This document shows, in pieces, positions 15,637-25,900 of a stretch of DNA of 50,727 nt. Within the stretch, counting starts at the first letter, position 1, and each line of letters opens with the position of its first letter. The notes under the pieces were generated by a model. That model saw only the letters and a program-made list of their open reading frames with translations, was not told the origin of the DNA and made no database searches. Source of the DNA: Pectobacterium polonicum (lineage in GTDB: Bacteria; Pseudomonadota; Gammaproteobacteria; Enterobacterales; Enterobacteriaceae); assembly GCF_005497185.1 (NCBI RefSeq), contig NZ_RJTN01000028.1:1-50727 (forward strand), given 5' to 3'. A program made the position numbers and the translations under genes.

Positions 15637-17046
15637 ATGTTGATTCGCAAAAATAACCTGCAAAAAAGTGAAGCAGGCAAAAGCACACCTCAGTCTGCGC
15701 CAGCAACTGCCAATGTCGCAGAACTGAAAACGCGTCCCGCTGCGGAGAACCGCACGCAGCCTGCGGCGAATGCGTCTTCAGGATCTGCTGCGCCAGCAGC
15801 CCGCCAGACGGACAACCGGACGAGCCAGCGCCGTATTATCCGCGCACAGCTTTACGATCAGATCGATGCCGGTAAAGCGGCGATGATGGGGCGTGACAAG
15901 CTGCTGGTACAGATCGAAACGGTAATCCGCCGTATCTGTGATGAGCAGCGCTTGCAGCTTTCTCGGCAGGAAGAGGAAGCTATTGCCACCGAAATGCTGG
16001 ATGAGATGACGGGGATCGGACCGATCCAGCCGCTGCTGGCAGATGACACGGTCAACGATATTCTGGTTAACGGTGCCGGTCAGGTGTTTGTCGAGCGCTT
16101 TGGCAAGCTGGAACTGTCACCGATTACCTTTATCGATGAAGAACATGTGTTTAACACCGCGCAACGTATTGCGGCGGCGGTCGGGCGGCGTATCGATGAA
16201 GCTAGCCCAATGGTGGATGCACGTCTGCCTGACGGTAGCCGCGTTAACGTCATTACCTATCCGCTGGCGATCGACGGCACCACGATCTCAATCCGTAAGT
16301 TCATGCGCCGCAACCTGTCGCTGGAAATGCTGGCGGAGCGCCGCTGTATGTCCTATGCGATGGCGGATGTTCTGAACAAAGCCATGCAGGCACGCGTTAA
16401 CGTGATCGTTTCTGGCGGTACGGGGGCGGGTAAAACCACCTTGCTGAACGCGCTGTCGCAGAAGATCGGCAGTACCGATCGCATCATCACCATTGAAGAT
16501 GCCGCCGAACTGCAATTGCAACAAGAACATGTCGTGAGACTGGAAACCCGCCCTGTCAGCGCCGAAGGTACTGGCCGCATCGATCAACGCGATCTGATGC
16601 GTAACGCACTGCGTATGCGCCCTGACCGCATCATTTTGGGTGAGGTGCGCGGTGGCGAGAGCTTCGACATGTTGCAGGCGATGAACACCGGCCACGACGG
16701 TTCGCTGTGTACGGTGCACGCCAATACCTCGCGTGATGCGATACAGCGTCTGGAAAACATGGTGATGATGGCGAACATGCAGTTGCCGCTGATGGCGATC
16801 CGTCGGCAGATCGCCAGCGCTGTTCACCTGATCGTGCAAATTGAACGTATGCGTGACGGCATGCGCCGTGTCGTGTCCATTACCGAAGTATGTGGCATGG
16901 AGAATGAAGTGATCCAGCTTCAGGATCTGTTCAGCTTCAATATTCAGGGGATGGATGGACAGGGGCTGTTGACGGGTGAATATGTTCAGCACATACAGCG
17001 CCCGCAGTTCTACAGCGATAAAGCGCATTTGTTTGATGCGCAGTGA
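15637..17046 (+). CDS. tadA: Tad secretion ATPase TadA/CpaF
   Basis: Hexameric VirB11-like (GspE/PilT superfamily) ATPase that powers Flp assembly, and in some Tad systems retraction as well. It has 469 residues. An Ala/Pro-rich N-terminal segment (about 15-60) precedes the N-terminal domain (65-220). Nucleotide-binding motifs: Walker A GGTGAGKTT (260-268), Walker B-like RIILGEVRGGE, Asp-box IITIEDAAELQL and His-box GHDGSLCTVHANTSRDA. Start: ATG at 15637 with AAGG eight bases upstream. It lies between tadZ and the platform genes. Confidence 0.95.
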   Translation: MLIRKNNLQKSEAGKSTPQSAPATANVAELKTRPAAENRTQPAANASSGSAAPAARQTDNRTSQRRIIRAQLYDQIDAGKAAMMGRDKLLVQIETVIRRICDEQRLQLSRQEEEAIATEMLDEMTGIGPIQPLLADDTVNDILVNGAGQVFVERFGKLELSPITFIDEEHVFNTAQRIAAAVGRRIDEASPMVDARLPDGSRVNVITYPLAIDGTTISIRKFMRRNLSLEMLAERRCMSYAMADVLNKAMQARVNVIVSGGTGAGKTTLLNALSQKIGSTDRIITIEDAAELQLQQEHVVRLETRPVSAEGTGRIDQRDLMRNALRMRPDRIILGEVRGGESFDMLQAMNTGHDGSLCTVHANTSRDAIQRLENMVMMANMQLPLMAIRRQIASAVHLIVQIERMRDGMRRVVSITEVCGMENEVIQLQDLFSFNIQGMDGQGLLTGEYVQHIQRPQFYSDKAHLFDAQ

Positions 17047-17064
17047 TGGGCTGAGGAGACGCTG

Positions 17065-18045
17065 ATGAGTGATTTACGCCTGAATCTGATTACGCTGCTG
17101 GTGTTTTGCAGCGTGCTGATGCTGCTTTTGGCGGTCAACGCCTGGAGAAAATCACGTCAGCAACGCATGCAGCGTGAACAACGCTGGCAACAGGTTTTGA
17201 ATGAGGTTAGCCCATCGGTAGCCGCTGTGGCGTCTGATTCAATTCTGCGTGACGAGATTAAAACGCCGCTGATGGGAATTCCTGTTGTCGGGCGCTGGTT
17301 GGCGATCCTCTGGGCGCAAATGGCGTTTATTGGCTGGAAAAAGAACCTGCTTCAGCGTTCTCTCGCGCTGGCGGCAGCCAGCCTGATACTCGGCATGATT
17401 CTGGGGCAGCGTACTCTGCTACCACTTACGATGGGGCTGATATTTACACTGCTGCTGTTTGTCAGTATCGGCATGCTGATGTTCCGATCGACGTTGCAAA
17501 AGCATTTGAAAGCGCTGCGTGAGAGCCTGCCTGAAGCGATTGATGCGATTACGCGTAGCTGCCGTGCGGGTGTGCCTGTCGCGAATACTTTCTCGATTGT
17601 CGCTGAGCACTTAACCGGGCCGCTGGCGAATGAATTTAAGACGATCGACCACTGGCTGCGGCTCGGTATCCCGCTGCGTCAGGTGATTCAGGCCTCGGCG
17701 ACGCGAGTGCCGATGGCCGAGTACCGTTTCTTCGTGGTGATTCTGATCATCAATCAGGAAGCGGGTGGGCGATTAGGAGAAACGCTTGAGCGTTTGTCCG
17801 CTACGCTGCGCGACCGGCGGGAACTGCAACTTAAAGTGCAATCTAAAACCTCCGAGGCGCGTGCATCGGCCAAAATTGTCGCCGCACTGTTTCCCGGCTG
17901 TCTGGCCTATCTGTACATGAAATCGCCGGAGGATTTCAGCTTTTTGTTCTCCGATCCGGTGGGGACAACGGTACTGATTTACGCCTTATGCAGCGTTTCG
18001 ATCGGCATGCTGGTGACACACGTTATGGTTAAACGGATAGGGTAA
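17065..18045 (+). CDS. tadB: Inner-membrane platform protein TadB
   Basis: Type II secretion F-domain platform protein, 326 residues. Membrane helices lie at about 7-23, 95-120, 121-142 and 285-322. The T2SSF domain (about 150-275) contains ALRESLPEAIDAITRSCRAG, VPMAEYRFFVVILIINQEAGG and LGETLERLSATLRDRREL, the usual TadB motifs. It interacts with TadA and the paralogous TadC. GAGGAG precedes the ATG. Confidence 0.92.
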   Translation: MSDLRLNLITLLVFCSVLMLLLAVNAWRKSRQQRMQREQRWQQVLNEVSPSVAAVASDSILRDEIKTPLMGIPVVGRWLAILWAQMAFIGWKKNLLQRSLALAAASLILGMILGQRTLLPLTMGLIFTLLLFVSIGMLMFRSTLQKHLKALRESLPEAIDAITRSCRAGVPVANTFSIVAEHLTGPLANEFKTIDHWLRLGIPLRQVIQASATRVPMAEYRFFVVILIINQEAGGRLGETLERLSATLRDRRELQLKVQSKTSEARASAKIVAALFPGCLAYLYMKSPEDFSFLFSDPVGTTVLIYALCSVSIGMLVTHVMVKRIG

Positions 18046-18059
18046 AGGGTGAGCCACTC

Positions 18060-19019
18060 ATGACTGTTTTTGACGATCCCTTACTGCTGCTGGCGCTAGT
18101 GCTGATGGTGGCGGGTATTTATCTGGCCCGTACGCATCATAAAAAACAGCAATACAAGCAGCTGGAAATTCGCATGCGCGGGCACCTGCCCACGGCCTCT
18201 ATAGAGGCGACCTCTCAGGAAAACATCCTGAGAGGTCAGGGAACCGCACTCTCCCCCCTGCTGGAAAAGCTGCTACAGCCCCTTGCCACACAGGGGGAGC
18301 GTCTGTCGGGATCGGAACGCGATCGTCGCAATCTGCGCCGTCTGCTGGATCTGGCAGGCCTCCGCCGTAACGAAGCGGTGGGCTGGCTGGTCATGGGGAA
18401 ATTTGCCGCCGGAGCGCTGCTCGCGATCGCTTTGGTGTGGGGATGGCTGCCACCTGCCGACCGTGCTGGTCTGACGGGGGTTGCTGCGGGGCTCATTGGC
18501 TTCTTTGTCGGCTCTATGGTGCCGGAGTGGTGGCTAAAATGGCGTGCGGCAAGCCGGGGTGAAAAGCTGGCGCGTGCGGTGCCGGATGCATTGGATCTGA
18601 TGGTGGTCTGTGCCGAAGCCGGTTTACCTATCGGGCGCGTATTACAGGTGGTGTCAAAGGAGCTGGGGCTGTCGTCACCGGAAATGGCGGATGAACTGCA
18701 CTACACCGCTGCCGAATTACAGATTCTGTCGGATCGTACGCTGGCGATGAAGCATCTGGCAGAGCGTACTCGCGTCAGCGAGATCGAAAGTATGGTTGCG
18801 ACACTGATTCAGGCGGAGCGCTACGGTACGCCGCTGTCTCAGGCGCTGCGTACGATTGCGGATGAAAGCCGCAAAACGCTGATTTTAGGGCTGGAAGAGA
18901 AGGCGGGCAAATTGCCTGCGCAGTTGAGCGTGCCGTTGATGGCGCTGATCCTACCGCCGATTATCGCCATTATGGCGTCGCCTGCACTGGTGCGGGTGGT
19001 CCGCCTGCTGGCGCAGTAG
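18060..19019 (+). CDS. tadC: Inner-membrane platform protein TadC
   Basis: Second T2SSF-domain platform protein, 319 residues, paired with TadB. Helices lie at about 5-21, 115-135, 140-158 and 295-315. The domain motif PDALDLMVVCAEAGLPIGR, the LSSPEMADEL strand and the TLIQAERYGTPLSQALR segment are typical. A hydrophilic stretch (35-100) rich in Arg/Glu is cytoplasmic. It starts 14 bases after tadB. Confidence 0.92.
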   Translation: MTVFDDPLLLLALVLMVAGIYLARTHHKKQQYKQLEIRMRGHLPTASIEATSQENILRGQGTALSPLLEKLLQPLATQGERLSGSERDRRNLRRLLDLAGLRRNEAVGWLVMGKFAAGALLAIALVWGWLPPADRAGLTGVAAGLIGFFVGSMVPEWWLKWRAASRGEKLARAVPDALDLMVVCAEAGLPIGRVLQVVSKELGLSSPEMADELHYTAAELQILSDRTLAMKHLAERTRVSEIESMVATLIQAERYGTPLSQALRTIADESRKTLILGLEEKAGKLPAQLSVPLMALILPPIIAIMASPALVRVVRLLAQ

Positions 19020-19053
19020 TTTTGATTGCCAAGATAGTGTTTTTAAAAACATC

Positions 19054-19077
19054 GATTTCCGATATGTGCCGGAAATC
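19054..19077 (+). repeat. Small hairpin between tadC and tadD
   Basis: GATTTCCG (19054-19061) and CGGAAATC (19070-19077) form a perfect 8-bp stem with an 8-base loop. No T-run follows, so it is probably an intercistronic stability or processing element. Confidence 0.4.
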
Positions 19078-19108
19078 ACAAGAGTTACAACCGATGGAGT
19101 TAGCGAAA

Positions 19109-19960
19109 ATGGTCGATCTGGTAGCAAAACTTAAGCGCGGCGCGCCCATGTTGGCACTGCTCATCGTCAGTACCGTGCTGGTGGGATGCGGCAGCTCGAT
19201 GGCGATTAAAGGCAGTAAGGATGAGGGCCTGCGTCTGGCACGTCTGCTGCGCGATCAGGGGCGTGTTGAAGCGGCGACGGAAGTGTATGCGCGTCTCGAC
19301 AGCCGTGATGCGCTGAAAGGGGCTGAGATGCTGGAGTATGCCAGTGTGGCTGCTTTAGCGCGTTCGCCGCAGCAAACGCTGGAATTATATGGACGAGCAC
19401 GTCAGGCGTTGGGCGGCGATACCAATAAAATGACGAAGGAAGAAGCGCTGGCAGTGTGTCTGGGCATGGGACGTGCACAGCTGGCGTTGGGACGTAATGC
19501 GATGGCGCAAACCGATTTTACCTGCGCGCTGAAGGCACAACCAAACGACGCTGGCGCGCTCAATGGCATGGGTGTGGTAATGGATGCATCGGGTAAACAT
19601 GCTGAGGCACGCCAACTGTTTGAAAAAGCGTTACAGGTGAATCCGGCCGATGTCGCGGCACTCAACAATCTGGCGCTTTCCTGGCTGGCGAGTGGCAATG
19701 CAGACAAAGCGATTTCTCTGCTGCGCTCGGTGGATGAGAGTAACGCAACCGGTCGACTGAATCTGGCGCTGGCCTATCTTTCTGGCGGCAGAGACACTGA
19801 CGCTCGTGCCGCGCTGGCGACCATTGCCCAGCCGCAGCGTATTGATGGACTGATCGATGAGTTGAACCAGCGTTTACAGCAGATGCAGCAGGATAAATCT
19901 CGTGGCGACGCGCTGCTGTTATCCAGTCGCCAACGCCTGCAATTGAGTTCACCTGAGTAA
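19109..19960 (+). CDS. tadD: TPR lipoprotein TadD
   Basis: Lipoprotein with tetratricopeptide repeats that assists Tad pilus biogenesis. The frame is open from a TTG at 19022, but GGAG nine bases before the ATG at 19109 gives a proper lipoprotein signal ending in LVGC (Cys27), so 19109 is chosen (283 residues). TPR-like helices run from about 45 to 230, including GALNGMGVVMDASGKHAEAR and NPADVAALNNLALSWLASG. The C-terminus is a charged helix. It overlaps tadE by one base (TAATG). Confidence 0.85.
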   Translation: MVDLVAKLKRGAPMLALLIVSTVLVGCGSSMAIKGSKDEGLRLARLLRDQGRVEAATEVYARLDSRDALKGAEMLEYASVAALARSPQQTLELYGRARQALGGDTNKMTKEEALAVCLGMGRAQLALGRNAMAQTDFTCALKAQPNDAGALNGMGVVMDASGKHAEARQLFEKALQVNPADVAALNNLALSWLASGNADKAISLLRSVDESNATGRLNLALAYLSGGRDTDARAALATIAQPQRIDGLIDELNQRLQQMQQDKSRGDALLLSSRQRLQLSSPE

Positions 19961-20508
19961 TGGCGTGGTTTCACCGTCGTTCCCCCTGGCGTGATGCGGG
20001 CATCGTGCCGCGTCAGGAGCGCAACTGGCGTAGTACCTGTGGCGTCATCGCGACGGAAGTGGCGTTTCTGGTGCCCGTCGTGCTGGTTGGCGTGATGATG
20101 CTGTTTGAACTGGCACGTATCGGGCTCGTGATCGCCATCGGCAGTGCCGCGCTGGATAAGGCCGTACAGACTTTCCGTCTTGATAACCTCGTATCGGACA
20201 GTGCGGAACAGATGGGAACCCGACTGAAGGCTCGCATGATTGAGGCCGGTTACGGCTACCTCAAGGAAGACGATTTAACCGTTAGCGTGTTGCACTTCGA
20301 CAATCTGACTCAGCTTGGTGGGTTAACAAACGGAAATAGCAGTCAGGACGATCCCGATAGCGAGGCAACCACGACGCTTCCTGTGTGGTCCGTGACGGTA
20401 CAGATCAAAAAGGCGTTTATTACGCCGTTGCCGGAGGTGTTAACGCTGGGTGACACCTTCCGCTACCAGTACAAACATGTGTTTGGGACGGAACTGCGTA
20501 ATGACTGA
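19960..20508 (+). CDS. tadE: Pseudopilin TadE
   Basis: Minor pilin-like protein with a TadE domain, 182 residues. The prepilin-type site is after Gly28 (G|VIATEVAFLVPV) with Glu at +5, followed by a hydrophobic helix (35-60). It is processed by TadV in related systems. It overlaps tadD by one base and tadF by eight. Confidence 0.88.
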   Translation: MAWFHRRSPWRDAGIVPRQERNWRSTCGVIATEVAFLVPVVLVGVMMLFELARIGLVIAIGSAALDKAVQTFRLDNLVSDSAEQMGTRLKARMIEAGYGYLKEDDLTVSVLHFDNLTQLGGLTNGNSSQDDPDSEATTTLPVWSVTVQIKKAFITPLPEVLTLGDTFRYQYKHVFGTELRND

Positions 20509-21139
20509 TCGCTTATTGAAACCCCGTCGTTTGTTGAAAAACAATCGTTTTCTGAGCGGAATTCGACGCTTCTGGTTTTCTCGCCATGCTTCTACTGCGG
20601 TAGAAACGGCGCTGGCGTTTCCGATTGTGCTGGCGATTGGTTCGCTGTGTGCAGATATCTACACCGTTGGGCTGGAGCGTACGCGACTGGAACAGCGTGT
20701 GGGTGCCATTGCATCAATATTAGCGATGCAGCAAAAACTGGATGAAAAAGGCTTACAGGGACTGCTTGATACGGTGTTGCCAACGGAAGGCGTTGGGAAT
20801 TACCAGTTGTTGATCAGCAATGTGCGTCAGACCGGCGAACTGTATTGGCAATTGAGCCGAGGGACAGCGGCGGCACTCTGCGCCGAAAGCGAGACGCTGC
20901 CCGGTGAAGAATATACGCCTGAATTGCCGGAAAGAGACCGGGAAGAAGGCAGTAAGAACACCTCGATGATGGTAGTCGAAATCTGCCGTGAGGGGAAAGA
21001 CGTCGGGTTGCTGGGGGGCTTGTCGCTGGGCGGCATGTTGCATGCTTCATCTATCAACCGGGTGGCTATTGGCGTGGTGACGCTGGATGAGACACTCAGA
21101 AAAGAAGCCGGGCTAGAAGAGGACGAACGGAATCCGTAG
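20501..21139 (+). CDS. tadF: Pseudopilin TadF
   Basis: Second minor pilin-like protein, 212 residues, starting at the ATG that overlaps the end of tadE (the longer frame from 20450 lies within tadE). The leader is strongly basic (RRLLKNNR, RRFWFSR). The processing-like site A30|STAVETALAFP has Glu at +5, and a hydrophobic helix extends to about residue 55. The rest is a periplasmic domain with one Cys pair. A 109-base gap with no terminator separates it from tadG. Confidence 0.83.
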   Translation: MTDRLLKPRRLLKNNRFLSGIRRFWFSRHASTAVETALAFPIVLAIGSLCADIYTVGLERTRLEQRVGAIASILAMQQKLDEKGLQGLLDTVLPTEGVGNYQLLISNVRQTGELYWQLSRGTAAALCAESETLPGEEYTPELPERDREEGSKNTSMMVVEICREGKDVGLLGGLSLGGMLHASSINRVAIGVVTLDETLRKEAGLEEDERNP

Positions 21140-21248
21140 TCCCAAGCCGGAATAATAAATTTATCACGATGAGCAATGTCGTTTTTATTTTCCCGTTTCA
21201 TGGGCGGGACGAGTACGCGCTGAATCCAGGTACACAGGATAGGAATTG

Positions 21249-22880
21249 ATGAAAAAAACCTTACAGAACAGAAGAGTAAAAAAAGACGATACCGGAATCA
21301 CTCTGTTCTGGCGTCAGCGCCTGTCCGCCTTTATTCATCAGGAAAAAGGGGCGGGTACAGGGTTTTATGTGCTGGGCGCAATGGCACTGTTGGTGACGGC
21401 GGCTTTCATTGTGGATACCTCAACGTCAACGGGTGATGCGACGCAGATCAAGCGTGCGACGGATGCCGCCGCGTTGGCCGTTGGCCATCAGGCCACCATT
21501 AACGGCGAAGAATACAGTCAGGAAGACATCAATACGCTGGCGTATGAATACGTCAAAAGCAATCTGGGAATGAATAAGGCGCTGAGTGAAAAACTGGTGG
21601 CGGGCGACGTGACCGTCATTGAAGGCCGCAATAGCGCTACGCGTAAAACCTATACCGTGACCGTGGCTTTTGAAACCAAGCCCAGCCTGCTGAGTTTGGG
21701 GTCGAGGGCGCAGGAAGTGTACTCGACCTCGGAAGTCATCAACCGCCCGACGGAAGTGGCCTTCGTAATGCCAGTGACGGGGGATATGAGTGATGCGGAT
21801 ATTCGCGCGTTGAAAAGTGTCAGTCGCTCGTTTGTTGAGCGCCTGCTTAGCAGTGGGGATGCTAAACGCGACAACCTGTGGGTGTCGTTGGTGCCGTATA
21901 GCCAATCGGTAAATGTGTACGATGCAGAAGATGCGAACCGCATTCGTCGCTGGTCTACACCGAGTGCACTGAACCCACCGGAGCTGCGTTCACTGTTTGC
22001 CAGTGGTGTGGTGAGCAGCTTGGCCGATCGCCGTTTCCCCGATCGCCGTGCGAATTTGCTGTGCATGTACCGTGGACTGGGTCGGGAAGAAAACTTCTTC
22101 TGGGATGAACCGCCCGTTGGGCAATTTCGCGTGTACTACCGCCATGATTTGCCGCAAAACGGCAGTCCTGGCGCACCACCTATCAGCTGGCGTGGTCCTA
22201 ACCCCGATCTTTATCCGTGGGATAACAACTCCGATGCCGTAGATACCCGCTTTATTGTGGCGGATCGCGGATGCCCAAATGCTGCGCTGATGCCGCTGAC
22301 CAACGAAGAAAGTAAGCTGAATCAGCGTATCGATCAGTTTTCTGCCCGTTTCAACGTGAACTACGCCATCGGCATGTCGTGGGCAGGGGCGGCGCTGTCA
22401 CCCAACATGCGCGGGTCAGAAGGCTGGGGCGATGCCACGCTACCGCTGGATTTCAATCTGGACGGCAATGGTGACGGGCAAAAAGTGATCGTAATGATGG
22501 CCAACACTATCGGCAACTGGTTCGACACCGACAGCTACAACTTCAATCGCAACGAGTTCCGTGGTGAAACCGGCAACGATTCTGCCCGTACCTTTGCCGC
22601 GCAGCGCTTTCAGGATCTCTGCTCCAGCTTCCGCGCACGCAATATCAAATTCTATTTTGTCGGCATTCGTCCCGGCGACCCTGAAGATTTTGGCCGCAAC
22701 CTGTTCGACAGAGAAGCGACGCCAGGCCTGCTGGTCTGCACTGAGGGTGAAAAACGTATGAGCTTTATTGATGGTTCGGGCTTTGGTGCAGAAGGCGTTG
22801 AGGATCAATTGATTCGGCGTTTGGATCGTATCGCCGGCCAGATCGAAACCGAGGGCGGCTATGTTCGGCTGGTTGAATGA
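21249..22880 (+). CDS. tadG: TadG, TadE/G-like helix with vWA-type domain
   Basis: Large Tad protein, 544 residues. A basic cytoplasmic N-tail is followed by the TadG helix (about 37-60, GAGTGFYVLGAMALLVTAAF) and the DATQIKRATDAAALAVG segment common to TadG proteins. The periplasmic part resembles a von Willebrand A fold (VAFVMPVTGDMSD, a degenerate MIDAS-like start; LWVSLVPYSQSV; KVIVMMANTIGNW), with Cys residues in RGCPNAAL and LVCTEGEK. It is thought to anchor the pilus at the cell envelope. AGGA lies just before the ATG at 21249. The giant protein gene follows after 58 bases. Confidence 0.88.
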   Translation: MKKTLQNRRVKKDDTGITLFWRQRLSAFIHQEKGAGTGFYVLGAMALLVTAAFIVDTSTSTGDATQIKRATDAAALAVGHQATINGEEYSQEDINTLAYEYVKSNLGMNKALSEKLVAGDVTVIEGRNSATRKTYTVTVAFETKPSLLSLGSRAQEVYSTSEVINRPTEVAFVMPVTGDMSDADIRALKSVSRSFVERLLSSGDAKRDNLWVSLVPYSQSVNVYDAEDANRIRRWSTPSALNPPELRSLFASGVVSSLADRRFPDRRANLLCMYRGLGREENFFWDEPPVGQFRVYYRHDLPQNGSPGAPPISWRGPNPDLYPWDNNSDAVDTRFIVADRGCPNAALMPLTNEESKLNQRIDQFSARFNVNYAIGMSWAGAALSPNMRGSEGWGDATLPLDFNLDGNGDGQKVIVMMANTIGNWFDTDSYNFNRNEFRGETGNDSARTFAAQRFQDLCSSFRARNIKFYFVGIRPGDPEDFGRNLFDREATPGLLVCTEGEKRMSFIDGSGFGAEGVEDQLIRRLDRIAGQIETEGGYVRLVE

Positions 22881-22938
22881 CCGCGGAAGGTAGCCAGGAA
22901 TAACGCGATTTGCCCCTTTCATTACAGGACATAACACG

Positions 22939-25900
22939 ATGACTTTTTCCCGCTCAAAATCTGGTTCAGCCTTAACGCGTCCTCCGCGTCAGGCGTGGGT
23001 ATTGGAACCGCGCATGATGTTTGATGCTGCTGCTGTAGTGACTGCGGTCGATGTTGCAGCGCACGTTGCGGCAACGGATACGGCACCCGGCGTTGATGCC
23101 ACGCCCGTTAAAGCGACAGTCACTATCACTGATACCAGCGACCGCTTTGAACCAATCGATCTGTTCAGCAATGTCAGCGTGTCAGCGGATAAAAATGGGC
23201 AGGAACTGACAAATTTGGTGATTACCGTTAATCGCACGGGTGCGAATCAGGCAATCGTCATCGACGGTACGGAAATTACGCTGGAAGCCGCTAATGGCGC
23301 AAGAACGACGGAAGGCGACGGAAAATACGGCTATACCGTTGCGGTTAGCGGTGCGACGACAACTATCACGGTGAGCATTGATTCATCCGATGCGTTTCAA
23401 CCCAGCGATGTTGCTAAGCTGATCGACGGTATGACTTACCGACCACTCGATAAAACCGTGGCCGGCGGCGATGTGACGGTAACACTGAAAAGTCTGAGTG
23501 ACGAGAGCGATACTGCCGAACTGAATATCCACTCGACCATCACCATTGACAGCAAAATTAACGTCGCGCCAGTGGTGTCTGCGTCGGATGCGCCCGAACT
23601 GTCCGAATTAATTATCGTACCCGGAATGGAATCCCCGCAGGACGTGCGCTATTCCAGTAATGGTAATTATGCCTACGCCATAGGAAACGATGGCACGCTG
23701 GGTGTCTTTACCGTCGGCGAGCATGGCAAGCTGACGTTGAGCCAAACGCTGAACGATGTCAGCGCGCTTAAGGATGTGAAAGAAATCACGCTGAGCGCAG
23801 ATAACCGTTCGCTCTATGCCATTACAGGCAATAGCAATATTGTTGCACTGAGCCTTGACGACAACGGTCAGGTGATTCAGGTCGAGGGCAGCTATACCCA
23901 GACAACCCCTTCGCAAAACGGCAATATTACTGGGCTGGCCATCTCCAGCGATGGGGCTCAGGTTTATGTTGCCACGCAGTGGAACGGCATGGTCGTCTTT
24001 ACTCGCGATGCGACGACAGGGAGTCTGACGCTACTTCAGGTGGTGAAGGACAGTGGGATCGATCGCAGCGGTATTGTGGCAAGCAGCGGTGACTATGTTG
24101 TTACTGTTGGGATGGGGGCGAAGCATACGCTGTCAGTTTTCCAGCGGAGTGAGAACGGGACATTAACGTCTGTCGCTAAGCTGGAAACGTCTGGAGAAGG
24201 CTATGGCGCGGTAGATTATCAACTGGCAATCTCGAAGGATCAGCAGTTTATCTATGTCGCCGATCCTGATAACGGCGAAATCAGCGTTTATCAATTGCGC
24301 GATGGCACCGAAGGAAAGACGCTGACCCGTACTGATACGAAAGCGTTGGAAAACATCAACGCGCTGTATCTTAACGCTAATGGTAGCCAGCTCTATGCCT
24401 TGAGCAGCGAAGGCACGTTGCAGATTTATAGCGTCAATGCCTCTACGGGGGCGCTAAGTGAAAGCGGCCAGATTACGAATATTGGCGATACGCATGGCAT
24501 GGTGTTGTCGCCAGATGGGCAATCACTTCTGGTGGCTGGCGAAGCAATCCAGCGCTTTAGCGCATTACGCACTTACCTCTATGGCAGCGAATTATCGTTT
24601 GCCGATCATGTCACGCTGTCCGATAGCAATCTGGATGTGTTAAACGGCGGTGCGGGTAACTATAACGGTGCCACGCTGACTATCGGCCGTGAAACGCCTT
24701 CGGCAGACGATCAATTTGGCCTAAGCGCAGGTAATGACCTGACGCTGCAAGGCGGAAAAATTCTGCAAGCTGGCGTAGAAATTGGCACTTTTGCACAGAA
24801 TCAAGGCACGCTCAGCGTGACGTTTACTGCTGATGTGACAAAAGAAACCGCTAATGCGGTTCTGAAACAGATTACGTATCGCAATATCGGCAGCCAGAGC
24901 ACCACCGAGACGGTGGCGTTGACGGTGGCTGCGAACGATGGTGAGCTCAATAGCACGGTGACGAGCATTGCGTTGCTGCTGACTGCCAATAGTGCGCCAA
25001 CGTTGGTTAGCCAGGGAGGAAGCAACCTGACGTTGGATACGCGCGGTGCATCCGTCACGCTGTTCAAAGACACGGCGGTTAACACCGGAGAAGCTGGGCA
25101 GGCGCTGACAAAGCTGTCGATCGGTATTGATGGCCTAAATAACCCGCATCAGGAATACCTGACGGTGGATGGTACGGCCATCAATCTCAGTGAGAACAGT
25201 GCGGGCACAACGGTGAGTGGCTACCAATATAGCTACACCTATGACGCCGTGAGTGGGGAATCTTCTCTGGTGCTAAACAGTGCTCAGGGTATCAGCAGTA
25301 TGGCGATGATGAAGCTGGTCGACGGCATGAGCTATTCGGCTGGTAAAGAAAGTACCAGCGCCAGCGGTGTTCGTACTATCACGTTAACCGAATTGCAGGA
25401 TAACGGCGGCACCGCCAATGGTGGAAATGATACCGCGACGCTGACGGTCTCCAGCAGTATCAATTTGGCCTTAAATGAGCAGCCTGCGATCGAGGCAACC
25501 TATTCCCCAGACACCACGCTGTTTTACAACGATGGAAAGCTCAGTGATTACAATGAGCGTGTTTCGGCGATTAGCGTTTCTCAGGATGGTAAAACCCTGC
25601 TGGTAACCGGTAGCGAAGGCAACAATAACAGCGGCAAGACTCATCTGCGCGTTTACGCTCGTGATGCGGAAACTGGCGCACTGACGTTGTTACAAAGCTT
25701 CACGCAGGGCGAACAGGATGATCCGTCCACCTCCGCGATTGAAGTGAATGGCCTGAACACCATCACCACGCTGGTACAGTCGAAAGATGGTGCCAGCGTG
25801 TATGTCGCAGGGGGAAGCGGAAGCGCCTACTCGCTGGTGCAGTTCAGCCGCGATGCCACAACGGGACAGTTGAGCTATGTCGGCATTGTTGCCACACAGG

